A stretch of 64,000 bases of DNA from positions 10,478,001 through 10,542,000 of the forward strand of contig OY292275.1 of assembly GCA_958496175.1 (NCBI GenBank), read 5' to 3'. Below the pieces are notes generated by a model. The model was not told the origin of the DNA, made no database searches, and was given only the letters and a program-made list of their open reading frames with translations. The stretch comes from Sisyra terminalis. Lineage: Eukaryota; Arthropoda; Insecta; Neuroptera; Sisyridae. Below are positions 13,314 through 23,941 of this stretch, piece after piece. The first letter of the stretch is position 1. Each line of letters begins with the position of its first letter. Position numbers and translations under genes: made by a program.

Positions 13314-13756
13314 TAAATATAATAATTAAATTGTGGCCAATAAGAACGAAGCTTCTTGTGGAATCTTATTTATTTTTTCGCCAACGTTTCGTCAGTTATT
13401 CCTGACTTCTTCAGGGCTCAAAATTTAAAAACTTCTCCACAAATATCATAAAAATAAGCTGTAAAATGATCCAACTGGTAGAACAACAGACCAAGAATAC
13501 AATTTGGTATTGATAAATAAAAAATTGTTTAAAAAACATTATTGAAAAAACACAAACACACATGTTATAATAATAATAATCAATCGACTAGATTTTGGGT
13601 CATTTTTCAGCTTATTTTTATGACATTTGTGGTGTAATTTTTAAATTTTGAGCCCTGAAGAAGTCAGGAATGACTGACGAAACGTTGGCGATAAAATAAA
13701 TAATATTCCACAAGAAGCTGCGTCCTTATTGCCCACAATTGAATTATTATACTTAT
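13314..13756. repeat. Inverted-repeat element A with PLE-type core
   Basis: Two arms of about 160 bp (13314-13472 and 13588-13756) are inverted copies around a spacer. Both carry CCCTGAAGAAGTCAGGAATG followed by ACTGACGAAACGTTGGCG (plus strand in the right arm near 13652, minus strand in the left arm near 13420). The hairpin GTCAG/CTGAC lies between CTGAAGA+A and GAAACG. The arm ends are AATATAATAATTAAATTGTG-like. A third copy of the arm is the single-armed insertion at 24052-24308. Confidence 0.8.
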
Positions 13757-13872
13757 AGAAATCATTTCATTAATATACAAATTACCCAAAAAATTCGCAA
13801 AGTGTGGAAAACCAGGAGATCAAGTATTTAATATTAAAAAAAACTTGTTAAAAATGTCTGTAACTTGTAATA

Positions 13873-14502
13873 TACAGTCCCTGGCTTTATAAATAGACGC
13901 ACAATAGGTTTTGTATAACACCTGAAGTAAGAGCTTTTTTATTTTGGGTCCATATTTTTGATTAAGTTTAACTTTCCTGTACAAATTTTATTTATTACGC
14001 TTATTACCAACTAACGTAACCAAAAATCATATTTACTTAAAAAATATATTTTTATCATCAAATTAATTAAACATCTTTTTAATAATGGCGAACTGAATTG
14101 TTTAAAATTTAATTTAAAGTCCGATTACGGATATTTAAGTTCCCATTCTGCACAGTATGCTGTCTATGTAGGACAATACTGTGTGCTGTATTTGTGGATG
14201 ATGATTCCATACGTGATTTTTTTTTCTAAGGGCTATTTTTTTGTTGTGACCATCTCTTTAGCAACTTTTTTCATCATCAATTTCCACGTATTTTCAATAG
14301 ATTTCAAATCAAGGCTTTTATCCTAAAGTAGGGTAATAGGGATAATAAATAAGGTTTAACCCTTATCAGAAAAATATATTTTATAAAAATCAATAGAACT
14401 TTTTATAAAGTAAAAAGTAAATAATATTAAATTTAATTTAGTAGAATATGTACATTTTGTATGAATTCTAAAGTGCCTCTAATAATATGACCTGGAACTG
14501 TA
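13873..14502 (-). mobile_element. Tc1-like transposon relic
   Basis: TA dinucleotides at 13873-13874 and 14501-14502 flank imperfect terminal inverted repeats (CAGTCCCTGGCTTTATAAAT on the left, CAGTTCCAGGTCATATTATT read inward from the right). Inside, on the minus strand at about 14150-14312, the frame 'LDLKSIENTWKLMMKKVAKE' followed by 'MVTTKK' resembles the D-L-N-P-I-E-N-x-W region near the end of Tc1-family transposases. It carries stops, and the usual catalytic residue is not preserved. It is internally deleted (about 626 bp) and dead. Confidence 0.7.
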
Positions 14503-14790
14503 ATTAAAAATCTTTCCGACTAAATTAAAATTTACAATATGAAATTTCTAAACAAATTAAAAAAAATCGTTTGTGCCATAAAAAGTAACCCAAAATTTAC
14601 TTAAGAAATAAAGGGTTTGTATTAAAGTTTGACTTAAATAAAGAGCCATTTAAAGATTATGCAAAATGAATTATGTTATTTTTAGACTCCGTACCTTTGT
14701 ATTAAGAAAAAAAAAACATTGATTTTATTTGTACAAAGAAATTTAAGGATAGTAATATTGTGAGCGCTTTTCGAACCACAAACTGAGATA

Positions 14791-15757
14791 GGGTAGAGTG
14801 GGGCTTAAAGGTCCGCGGGTATAAATGTCCACCATGACTATCTAAAATACTAGTGACATATTGCTCTATTTAACTATAATGGTAGGAATAAGGAAGTCTA
14901 AGAAGCATTTCGAGGCCACCCTGGTAGTTAAACTACATCACAGGTAGCAGATTTACAACGGCACCTCGATATTTTTACGATTAAGTAAAATTTTTAATTA
15001 TTATTCTTTTCGGTTTCCAGCAGTAATATTAATTTGACTAGACTAAAACATAATTTAATAGTTTATAAGATTTAGGCGTATTTCAGGATTTATTATTTGT
15101 TTTTAGCTAATTTAAACAGTAAACTAGTTATAACCTAGTAAAAACACTAGAACGGAACTGGGGTAAAAAGGTCCACGTGGATCTTTTCCTTACCCAGCCA
15201 CGTGAAGGTTGAATTCAACGTGATCTTTGCAAGCAATGGGCCCAAGAAAACTATATTTCTAACCGAGGGTTCGTTTATTTCGTTTGTTTTAATTATGATT
15301 CAGGAAATGATGAATTTAATTAAGTTAAGATAAAGGTATCAAAAATATTACTTATATTACAATTAATGTCAATATTTTTATAAAGAAAGAAGAGTTTTAT
15401 GTTATGTTTAAAATGACTGCAATAAAATTTTCCAAATGAAAATCCAGAAATATTTCATTGATTTAAATACTGTTATTAATTTATAACACCTGTCAGATAC
15501 TTAAAATAAATACAGGACCTTTTAGCTCCTTAGCCGTCCCTTTTTGCCCCTACTAAGGGGCAAAAAGAGACAGATGGCAAGGTCTAGAAAAAATGTAAAA
15601 CAACAAACTTCTATATGTATGATCTCCTTAAAAATTAAATTAAACATGACCAGATATTTGTTTGTTTGGTTAGCATTATACGTTTCAAATTAATAGAGTT
15701 GGTTTTCACAATATCATACGGAATAGTAAAATTGAACTTTTAAGCCCCACCCTATCC
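14791..15757. mobile_element. TA-flanked inverted-repeat element with internal palindromes
   Basis: The left end GGGTAGAGTGGGGCTTAAA is answered by GGATAGGGTGGGGCTTAAA read inward from 15757, and TA borders both ends. No transposase frame is visible, so it is a MITE-like, non-autonomous element of about 967 bp. Two internal palindromes stand out: GGGTAAAAAGGTCCACGTGG running into ATCTTTTCCTTACCC (about 15162-15197), and TTTTTGCCCC-TACTA-AGGGGCAAAAA (15541-15566). The TA flanks suggest Tc1/mariner-type mobilisation, but the family is not identified. Confidence 0.65.
15541..15566. repeat. Short palindrome
   Basis: TTTTTGCCCC and GGGGCAAAAA arms around a loop of about 6 bases, inside the TA-flanked element. 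It would form a strong hairpin in single-stranded DNA or RNA. Confidence 0.8.
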
Positions 15758-16034
15758 TACTTTCGTGAGGTACTTTTCTATGATCCCTTAAACTGAGATT
15801 ATTATTGCTTTATTCTTTTACCAATATTGGACGGAAATCTTCTCTTAATGTTAACAGTTTTAGATTTTTCTTAAAAAAATATTTAATTTGAAATTTAAAC
15901 GTTGGATATGGGGAAATAAATAGTCAAAATCAATTTTGGATAAAATCAATATTAAAAGTAAATGGTCTATTACCCTTTGATTCAAAATAATATGTATGAA
16001 CAAATATTTTATTTATTTCCGAGTCACAATTAAA

Positions 16035-16180
16035 AAATTAATAATTAATAATCCTATGATTCAATTTCTTTTTTATTACCTGATGATGACAGCCAAAAAC
16101 TGTTGAAATGCGTCGTAAAATAGAAGAAATTGAGTCATAGGACATAATTATTATTCATTAATTTAATACAAATGAGAAAA
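16035..16180 (+). repeat. PLE-type hairpin element (short)
   Basis: The outer arms AATCCTATGATTCAATTTCT and GAAATTGAGTCATAGGACAT are inverted. Between them lies CCTGATGATGACAGCC, a loop, then CTGTTGAAATGCGTCG. The inner stem GACAG/CTGTT again separates a CTGATGA+T core from a GAAA-type box. A partial copy of its right flank lies at about 13160-13240. Confidence 0.6.
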
Positions 16181-16222
16181 ATCTCCCTAAAAGTCAAGTT
16201 TGGTTGTATATGATATACATTT

Positions 16223-16532
16223 AAGTTGTTGGTATTCTTATCCATGGTTTTATTATGCATTAATGATTCTTATTTTCTGGATACTTTTTAATATTTGATG
16301 TTTTTATTAAATTTTTTGTACTATGTTTCGCCACTTTCGTAGCTTTTTCAGGTACCTAATTACAAATATTATATGTAAATTTGTTATAATAGTATTTATT
16401 TTAAATTTATTGAAAATTTGATGTTTGTAATTGAGTAACTGAAGAAGCTGCGAAAGTGGCGAAACGTTGTACGAAAAATTTAATAAGAACATCGAATATT
16501 AATTATTCAGAAAATAAGAATCATTAATGCAT
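16223..16532. repeat. Inverted-repeat element C with PLE-type core
   Basis: Arms ATGCATTAATGATTCTTATT (left) and AAGAATCATTAATGCATA (right) are inverted. The right arm carries AACTGAAGAAGCTGCGAAAG followed by TGGCGAAACGTTGTACG near 16438. The left arm carries the reverse complement in a more decayed form near 16322. It is the same family as element D at 18889-19361, sharing the flank TATCCATGGTT. Confidence 0.75.
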
Positions 16533-17047
16533 ATATTTAAATTAATACATTTCTTTAGTTAATTTTAAAATTTTACACAAAAGTAATAACCTTATTTTCC
16601 AACGACTCTATCAATTATGATTAAAGAACTCTATATAGGCGAAAATTTTTGCTCAGGTTTCATCAGTTTATTTATAAAATATGCAATTAAAAATTTTCCT
16701 CTCCTTTTACGGGAAACCGCGCTTCCTGTAATCGGTCCAAAGTATTAAAAGCTTAAACGAACTTTCTTATTCCGATAGCGTAGTGAACTTTAATTTTCCA
16801 GAATTACACGCAATTTAACTTTTTCACCTTTGAAACATGCGTGCACCCCTTTTGTGCTACCGAAATAATTCGGAAATTCAATAAGCCCATAGCGACAAAG
16901 TGTTTGAAAATTATAAATATTTGTGCTGAATATTTTTCAGATGAATGCAATCCAAATATTTACTTTTTCCTTAATGAGACACACGAGCTCCATATTCTCA
17001 TTAGGAAATATAAGTGTAGGTGTTGCCTACAGTTATCGTTGCTACCC
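16533..17047. other. No gene recognised
   Basis: A possibly unique segment. The frame at 16841-17119 runs into the neighbouring transposon and shows no known domain. Confidence 0.4.
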
Positions 17048-17051
17048 TTAA

Positions 17052-17773
17052 GGGTGGTTCACCATCAGAACGTGAAAAAAAAATTGACTTTCTTAAAACT
17101 GCTGCCACTTTTTTTTTAGAGATATTAAAAAGCGGTCTTTGGCATGTAAAAGTTGAAGTTTTGAACTATTTTTTTTTATTTGCCCCGATATGTCCCTCTT
17201 CCCCCTTCCCCTTTTACAGCGCTTTGAAAAAGGGTCCTCAAAAATGAGGAGGCAAACGGGAGACAAGTTTTCTCGGAAACCGAAAGTCGGATCATAATTT
17301 TCCAAAGAATGTAGGTTTTGGTAATGCGTCTTCTTGGTATTGATCCTCGAAAATCCGAAAAAAGTTGAAAATTCACAAAATGGCGCGACTTTAAAAAAAA
17401 AGTTAAAAAAAACGACCTTTTGTTAGACCTTTCCCCCTCTTCAACTTTGAGGGGGGGAGAGGTTTGGCCAATTTCAGAGATTCAATACCAAGAAGACGTG
17501 TTGAACTATAACACTCTCCAGTTTCAAGTCAATCCGTCGGATAGTTTCTGAGAAATCTTGTCTCCCAGTTTTAAAAAGTTGATTTCAAGAAAAACGCATT
17601 TAAAGTTTTTTTAAGATATTTTTTTATGTTATTATCAATTTATTCAATTTTTATCAGTGAAAATACATTAGTCAGCTATTCCAATCCTTTTAACACGTAA
17701 TTCTGGAATGTCATGAGAAGACATTTATGGAAAAAAAAAATCGTTTTTTTTTTTTTCTGACGGTGGTCCACCC
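17052..17773. mobile_element. TTAA-flanked MITE-like element
   Basis: The ends GGGTGGTTCACCATCAGAAC (left) and GGGTGGACCACCGTCAGAAA (read inward from the right) form an inverted repeat followed by A-runs. The left flank is TTAA and the right is TTAG, so a TTAA target site (piggyBac-like preference) is likely. No transposase is visible. Internal phrases such as TCAAGAAAAACGCATTTAAA also occur in variant form in the TTAA-flanked element at 28323-29830, which suggests one superfamily. Confidence 0.65.
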
Positions 17774-17930
17774 TTAGCTTATTATTTAGCTTTTTTTTTG
17801 ATCTTCAATTTGTTGTAAACGAGGAATGTTTGTTCTTATAATTGATTTTTCATTGCTTTGATTTTCATTAAAACCCGAAAATATGATGATTTCAATTTGT
17901 ACTTTTTAATGAAAACTGGATATTTTAAAA
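17774..17930. other. Short spacer
   Basis: Spacer between the TTAA element and the open frame that follows. Nothing recognised. Confidence 0.4.
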
Positions 17931-18449
17931 TTGATTAATAAAAGCTTTTTTGCTGCTGGAATAAGGGGAATCTGTAATCAATGCTTTGAGTCTTTGAGTT
18001 TGTTAAGAGCTTTAGATGTTCATGAAAAGGTAAAATACGAAAGGTTTCGTTTGTCACTCTGTATAGGACTCGAGAATAAAGTTCGTCCTAGATACGAAAA
18101 TAAGTTTCTTGACCACATGACACGTGTTTATTCTATTGGAGTATTACAATATATATCAGAAAAGGACATAGAATGCAAAGCTCAACTAAAGTTTGTTCAA
18201 CACCATGTTTTATGTAATGTATTGCCAGGAAAACGTAGCCGTGGTTTATCCCAATGTCCCATAACAATTCCCACAAATTCAATACTTGCACAATTTCTTC
18301 GTTTCCCATGTGCTATGTTTCAATATTATCATGCCAACATATCGACAATTTCACACACTAAGAGACATCCGGATTGGCATATGGCTAGCGACCGACACAT
18401 TAAGGAACCATTACCGGTTAAAAATAGAAAATTTCACAGACCATTATAA
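17931..18449 (+). CDS. Open reading frame of unknown nature, 172 codons
   Basis: An uninterrupted frame (TTG at 17931; the first internal ATG is further in) ending at TAA. It is unusually long for this AT-rich sequence. It contains several cysteines (CNQCFES, LCIGLEN, VLCNVLPGKR, FPCAMFQ) and a basic stretch, but no domain that I can name. An overlapping frame, 18286-18504, ends in 'YRLKIENFTDHYKQSQLNWF', vaguely like the C-terminus of Jockey-type proteins. The region could therefore be a frameshifted retroelement relic instead of a gene. A Jockey-like 3' end follows on the opposite strand. Confidence 0.25.
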   Translation: MINKSFFAAGIRGICNQCFESLSLLRALDVHEKVKYERFRLSLCIGLENKVRPRYENKFLDHMTRVYSIGVLQYISEKDIECKAQLKFVQHHVLCNVLPGKRSRGLSQCPITIPTNSILAQFLRFPCAMFQYYHANISTISHTKRHPDWHMASDRHIKEPLPVKNRKFHRPL

Positions 18450-18587
18450 ACAATCCCAATTGAATTGGTTTGATTGCATAATTGATGAAGATCTGTCGGA
18501 CTGAGATTTCATTTGCTGCAAATCGTGCAACGCTGACGTCATTTCCGTTAAAATCTTGATAAACGTTCCAGATAAACTAGTTTTTTT

Positions 18588-18830
18588 TAATTGTTAAGTG
18601 GTACAATTGTGCAATTTGCCTCTTGGCAATAACTGCAATGCTCTATTTTGCTGACTTGTAAATTAGTTCTATCAAGGGATACAACTCAACGTTTTGTGTT
18701 GCTATTTTAATTCGGGGTTCATTTCAATTTGTTCCTTAGTTCTACTTTGTAGTGTCATAGTGAACTATTTATTTGGTTCTTTCAATAAAACTCTTCTTCG
18801 GGTTCCATTATAAAAATTGAATCCTTATAT
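18588..18830 (-). mobile_element. Jockey-type 3' end relic
   Basis: On the minus strand it ends TTGCCAAGAGGCAAATTGCA followed by an A-run at about 18590. The same box, TTGCCAAGAGGCAGATTGTG, ends the Jockey copy at 39901-40819. Upstream coding traces are heavily mutated. Confidence 0.5.
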
Positions 18831-18888
18831 TTTTGTCAATTTCTTCTATTTGTATGTCCCAGCCAATTAACTCAAAGACTTTTAACAC

Positions 18889-19361
18889 TATATTGCTGGT
18901 ATTATTATCCATGGTTATTATACATTAATGATTCTCATTTTCTGGATACTTAATATTCGATGTTTTATTAAATTTTTCGTGCAACGTTTCGTCACTTTCG
19001 CAGCTTCCTCAGGTATTCAATTACAAACATCAATTGTTAAAACCATGTACAATAATCTCAGCATTTATAAGACTGTCCTTCAGTATCCTCTTTTACTAAT
19101 CATATTCAATAAAATGTAAAACAAATAACATTATAACAAATAATGTACAAAATAAAAAAAATACATAAAAAATAAACACAACCTCAACACAGTCTCTCAA
19201 TCTCAGGAATCTGTAGAGATTATTGTACATGGATTTAACAGTTAATGTTTGTATTTGAGTACCTGAGAAAGCTGCAAAAGTGACAAAATGTTGTATGAAA
19301 AATTTAATAAAAACATCGAATATTAAGTATCCAGAAAATGAGAATTATTAATGTACTATAA
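18889..19361. repeat. Inverted-repeat element D with PLE-type core
   Basis: Arms near 18915-19030 and 19230-19361 are inverted copies (CATTAATGATTCTCATTTTC against GAGAATTATTAATG; GATGTTTTATTAAATTTTTC against GAAAAATTTAATAAAAACAT). Each carries the motif: minus strand CCTGAGGAAGCTGCGAAAGT then GACGAAACGTTGCACG (left arm), and plus strand CCTGAGAAAGCTGCAAAAGT then GACAAAATGTTG (right arm, decayed). The arms are close to those of element C. Confidence 0.75.
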
Positions 19362-19832
19362 AGATATTCAATGATGCATACCAATCCACCAAAAAATTGG
19401 AGGATGAATTTTTTTTTCTTTAAAAACAGCAAGTGTTACATTAGCTAAGTTATGAAAAATAATAGGGTAACCAAGTTTCAAAAAAAATTTCCATTAAAAT
19501 CAATATGTTAAGGGAGGGAAATTCAAAGGATAATATTCATATTTTATAATCATATACGGATAAAATATATTTTATTGAAACTTTAACGTTATTTTAAACA
19601 TATATTGAAGAAAATTTACTGACACTTCTAAAGATTTTTCTTGAGAAATTTCGGAGATATCAGCTACTCTATACTATTAGTCACCAACCTAATGGGAAGT
19701 TTGCGTACATCTTGGAGGCTACAAATTTGATCAGAAATCATTTTTTGAAAAATTTCATTGTAGATATTAGAAATAAAAATATTTTGAAATTTTTAATCTA
19801 CAGATGTAAAAATGAATGTTTGTCTGTATGTC
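19362..19832. other. No gene recognised
   Basis: AT-rich spacer. Nothing recognised. Confidence 0.4.
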
Positions 19833-19840
19833 CTTTATGG

Positions 19841-20049
19841 CATGGGTCGGCAACCTGCAGCCCGCGAGACATTTTGGTGCGGCCCGCAAGATTCTCGCCG
19901 CAACACACATGACGGACACATAGCGTTTTATTTTTAAAACTAAAATATTTGTACATAAATATTGTAGGTATACCTACTGCAAGTGCGGCCCGCACTGATC
20001 CCCATGAAAAATATTTGGCCCTTTTACAACAAAAGGTTGCCGACTCATG
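19841..20049. mobile_element. hAT-type MITE, 209 bp
   Basis: A perfect 8-bp target-site duplication, CTTTATGG, lies at 19833-19840 and 20050-20057. The terminal inverted repeats are CATGGGTCGGCAACCT and CATGAGTCGGCAACCT. The 'GTCGGCAACCTGCAGCCCGC' start and CGGCCCGC internal words are familiar from hAT-superfamily elements in many animals. There is no transposase, so it is non-autonomous. The intact duplication means fairly recent movement. Confidence 0.85.
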
Positions 20050-20057
20050 CTTTATGG

Positions 20058-20810
20058 AATCGTAAACTATGTATTTGAAGATATGATGATTATTAGCAAA
20101 GTTGTTGCACATGAGCCCACGAAAGTTCCTGAGTTGGTACGACCAATTTTGGTCTTCAAAATTATGGTCAAAATTTGGTCTTCAAATTTATTTTAATTTC
20201 AATCAAGGACCCTACCACAAATAATCGGTGCTCTATGTAAACAATAAAAAATACAAGAAGATACAGAAATACCATCTGTAAAGGAGGAAATTCAAAGGTT
20301 TAGTAAAAAATACCTAGTAATAGATTTGCCTGATAGATCTTGTAACTAACCAAATATTCCTATTAACTGTCTGTTGCCAAATTATTATTTCTTATTATAT
20401 AGCTTTATTTTTATAGATTACTTCTATATTAATGTTTCACATTATTATTAGCATTGAAATTGTTATTATAGACTATCATTGTTATTCTTATTGCTACTGT
20501 TGGGTGTTTTTATGATTGTTGTTATTGCTATAAGAATTACTATTATTGTTACTGTTGCTATTGATTGTTAAAAATCTATTTTGTACTTATACAGCACTAA
20601 TCTACTGGGACTAGTACTTACATGTGATTGTCTATTGATTGAATGCACTTATTGCAACTCTATGCAGATTGTGCAATTTATTTGAAAATAAATAAAAAAT
20701 ATTTTAGTTGGTGGCGTAGCAACGCGCGTAGGGTATAGCTGTTGATAAGTTTATAAATCACTCTAATTAAAAAATGTCTTTAGTAACACTTTGAATTAAC
20801 TTATAAGTAG
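20058..20810. other. Retroposon-like 3' end and spacer
   Basis: 20640-20700 reads TTGCAACTCTATGCAGATTG TGCAA and ends in AAATAAATAAAAAAT, resembling the 3' tail of the Jockey copies (GGCAGATTGTGCAA). It may be another retroposon end, but no coding sequence is recognisable. 20740-20810 is homologous to 63722-63785 and is the left flank of the X insertion site. Confidence 0.35.
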
Positions 20811-22281
20811 ACTAGCTCATCCCCGCGACTTCGTCTGCGTAACGTAGGTATAGATTATATTTTCTTTTTAAATTTGCTATTTGTAGTGGCACATGAAAAT
20901 TATTATTTTTCTTATTTCTGTTACGAAAAACATAATCACACCTGAAAACACTAATTTGTCAACTTTAAAAAGACACACACTGTTACTTAGAATAAAATAG
21001 TTGTATATAATGATCAATTAATTTTCAAAACATATTTATTAATATCTAAAAAGAGTATGTACTATTCCGTATACCTTTTCTAAATACCGAAGAAAAGTTG
21101 GTTTGGAAGATTTTATTTTTTGATTGATAATGAAATATATGACAAAAAATTGCTCCCTTAATATTAAATAATTGCTCCAGGTCACAATCATTGGTTCATA
21201 AAAATTAGATTTTAAAACGCTTGATTGTTGAAAAACAAACAAAAATTAAAAACTGCCTCTTTGGTATTTGGTATAAGTACCTACTACCTAAACTTTCATA
21301 CTTATTAAGTGAAATGACTTTATTTAAAATGCTGTTATTAAAATGATATAACAAAAACAGAAACTTATCATTATTAATTAAATATTTATTTAATAATTAC
21401 ACTTATTAAATTCAAAATTTCGATTGTTGATTAACTCTACATTTCTCATACAAACTTAGTCACCCCTTTTACTCTTTTAGGGTAGGAGTTTTAAAAAAAA
21501 TTCTTATCAGATGTGTGCTTTTTATAAGGAATACATCGAATATTAAAATTTCATCAGTCAGAGGGGATATATAAATTCAGAATTTTGTGTATGCACGGTT
21601 TTAAAAACGTGTTTACTCCAAGTTTTATTAGTAATATTATTATTACTACTACTACTATTACTTTTTTTCGTTAATATTTCCTTATTGAGTAACTCTAAGG
21701 GCCTATTTACAACAATTTTGTAAAAAAATAAAATAAAAAAAAAGTTTACTGTAAGATTCGAACCCACGTCTTTATAATTAGGAGCATCAGAATGTTTGAT
21801 ACGTAAGCCATTACGCTATTAACATCAACTTTGTGTTTTAGATACATAAAGGTTTATATTTCAAAGAGGTCATTTTTTAAAATTTAAATTGAATTTACTG
21901 TGCTATTTTTCAGTTCAACTAAAAATATTTTTACAGATTATTTTCCATTAAATTACCTTTCTAATGATATAAAATTCACCTGTCTAGTGTAAAAATTTCT
22001 GTTTTCATCCCTAGGGAATACCTTCCCTTATTATTTTTTTGGAATGATGAGTAATCTATAGTCTGTGAGAAATTGTGTTGCATCTTAATACCAAATTTCA
22101 TCAAATTCGGTTGTTCCGTTCTTTAGTTAAATCGGGACACACGGACAGACAGACAGACAGACAAAAATTTTAAAAATGTTAAATTTGGAATAATGGCCTC
22201 TTGAAACAAATATTTACCCTAAAATTGGGTTCAAAATCGAAATGTACAGACAGACGTTAGAATTTTATATATTACTATAGA
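20811..22281 (+). mobile_element. Family X, long copy with delimited ends
   Basis: The element starts ACTAGCTCATCCCCGCGACT and ends ATATATTACTATAG after a (GACA)n stretch near 22145. Its flanks (20755-20810 and 22282-22375) are homologous to adjoining sequence at 63722-63850, which lacks the element. That paralogous empty site fixes both ends and shows it is a mobile unit of about 1.47 kb. The 5' 230 bp match the X copies at 30.6 and 57.6 kb; 21070-21540 match the 1-982 copy. A tRNA-like segment lies inside on the minus strand. No ORF of note was seen. The class is not determined. Confidence 0.75.
21744..21829 (-). tRNA. tRNA-like sequence (probable pseudo-tRNA or SINE head)
   Basis: The minus strand contains an A-box-like TAGCGTAATGG and a near-consensus B box GGTTCGAATCT. 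A foldable T arm (GTGGG/CTTAC with loop TTCGAAT) and a D arm (GCGT/ACGT) are present, and a run of nine T follows, as a Pol III terminator. CTCCTAA matches the anticodon loop of tRNA-Arg(CCT). The anticodon and acceptor stems pair poorly, so it is not a functional tRNA. It may be the promoter region of a tRNA-derived SINE captured in the X element. Confidence 0.4.
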
Positions 22282-23941
22282 TAAACGATAATGAAAGACT
22301 ATTTTTAAGTTTAAAAACGAAATTACTTTCTGGTCCACCTAATATAAAGCCGGTCTACGATTTCTTTTTTGAATTCTCGTACTTTGAAACTGTAGAACTT
22401 TATGATTTGATGTGACTCAAATATGGTTCAAAAAATACTATACTACAAAACGAGTATGTAATTTAAGGAAACTACGGCAAAATAAGAAGATAAATTAGAT
22501 GAATAAAGATATTTACAAATTAATGATGAACCGGTTTGACGGTGAATAGGGTGAGTTCCGCTTCGTACAGCATCCTAATACCAATTATTGCAATTACTTG
22601 TATAATTTTTTCATTGATTAATAGCACATCAACTGACTACCTGCTTATTGTGGTTTCATAAACCGTAATCGTAATATTGAGATGTTTTCAACAGTTCTTA
22701 AATATTGTCTTACAAATAAAAGATACAATTTTAGAATTAAAATGACTACTAAAAAAAAAATCTCGTAAAATAAAATTATCTTTTTATCTTTCTTGCTAGG
22801 TTTCGTTTTCAAATTTAATAAAAATGTCATAAAAACATGAATTATATTTCCTTTCATTCACATCAAAAGCCTTACGTCATTATTTCATTGTTCTGAACAC
22901 CGTGCACAGCGGCAAAGAGCTTTCATACTGTTTCGCGTGTATGTGTAAATATGTATGTTAATATTTTCAAAATTAATTTCGGCAACATCGTCATTCCCCC
23001 ATTATACTCTTTATGAATAAAGTGAATAAAATTTTCACCAGTCCTCTCAACAAAATAACTGTAATTATTTGTAAAGCTCTTAGATGAATTATCAAGGACA
23101 CAATAGTGCGAGCATTTACCAAGCACAGTGATAATAGCTGACGGAAAATATGAAAAGTTGGAAATAAAATTTAATATTACCAACAAACTACGGTGAAAAC
23201 TGGGAAAATTGAAGCGTTGCAAATGTCGATATACAATAGACAAGCATTTAAATTTCACAAAACTCTTTGACTTTTAAGCGTCACGTACTATTTGAGTTCG
23301 TAATAATGAAACATATTTTTACGCGTCTTTTCATCGTAGCATTGATCGCATACAAAAGCTCTCATAAAAATTTATTCATTCACGTTTTTTTTTCTCTTTT
23401 TTTTATCAAAGACTTCCTAACTGCTAAAAAGTTTTCGAAGGCTTTCTTTTTGTAACGGATAACCATATTAGTTCTATCACCTTAGTTCGGTTCTAGCTAC
23501 ATTATAGTTATCGAATAATCAAAGTTCCTTTTCCTTGTAAGAGATTTTCTCATCGTTCGAACACTCTTTTCCTTTTTGTGTTTTTCTTCTCCCTGTGCTT
23601 GCCACGATTGGTGAGTTCCAAGCTTTTCAAAGCTCCATTGATGATTGAGGTTAATGAAAGAAAGAAATTGGATAAATAGTGAAAAGTGTGTGAAGTTAAT
23701 AAATTGATATTGAAAAGTAAAGTAATTTGTTTTGCTTTTAATAGTTATTGGTTCAAAACATTCAATGTTTTCCCTTTGATTCATTTTTATAAAGCTTATT
23801 GGGCTTTTAAATGAATTGAAATACTATCTCTAAAGTATAGGGAGTATATTAACAGTGTGGACGATTGAAAAATGTACGTCTTAATCGCCGGGACAAAAAT
23901 TATACGGAAGTTTTTGATGACGATTATTTAAAAAATCTTTA
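22282..23941. other. No gene recognised
   Basis: 22282-22400 continues the dispersed repeat that carries the X insertion (shared with about 63790-63860). The rest shows chance frames (for example 22923-23258, 23497-23784) without recognisable domains. 22860-23660 is the least repetitive part. Confidence 0.45.

Noticed and set aside
19712..20112. Frames over the hAT MITE
   Set aside because: They run through both terminal repeats and the target duplication; not coding.
21744..21829. A functional tRNA-Arg gene
   Set aside because: The anticodon stem does not pair and the acceptor stem has mismatches; treated as tRNA-like only.
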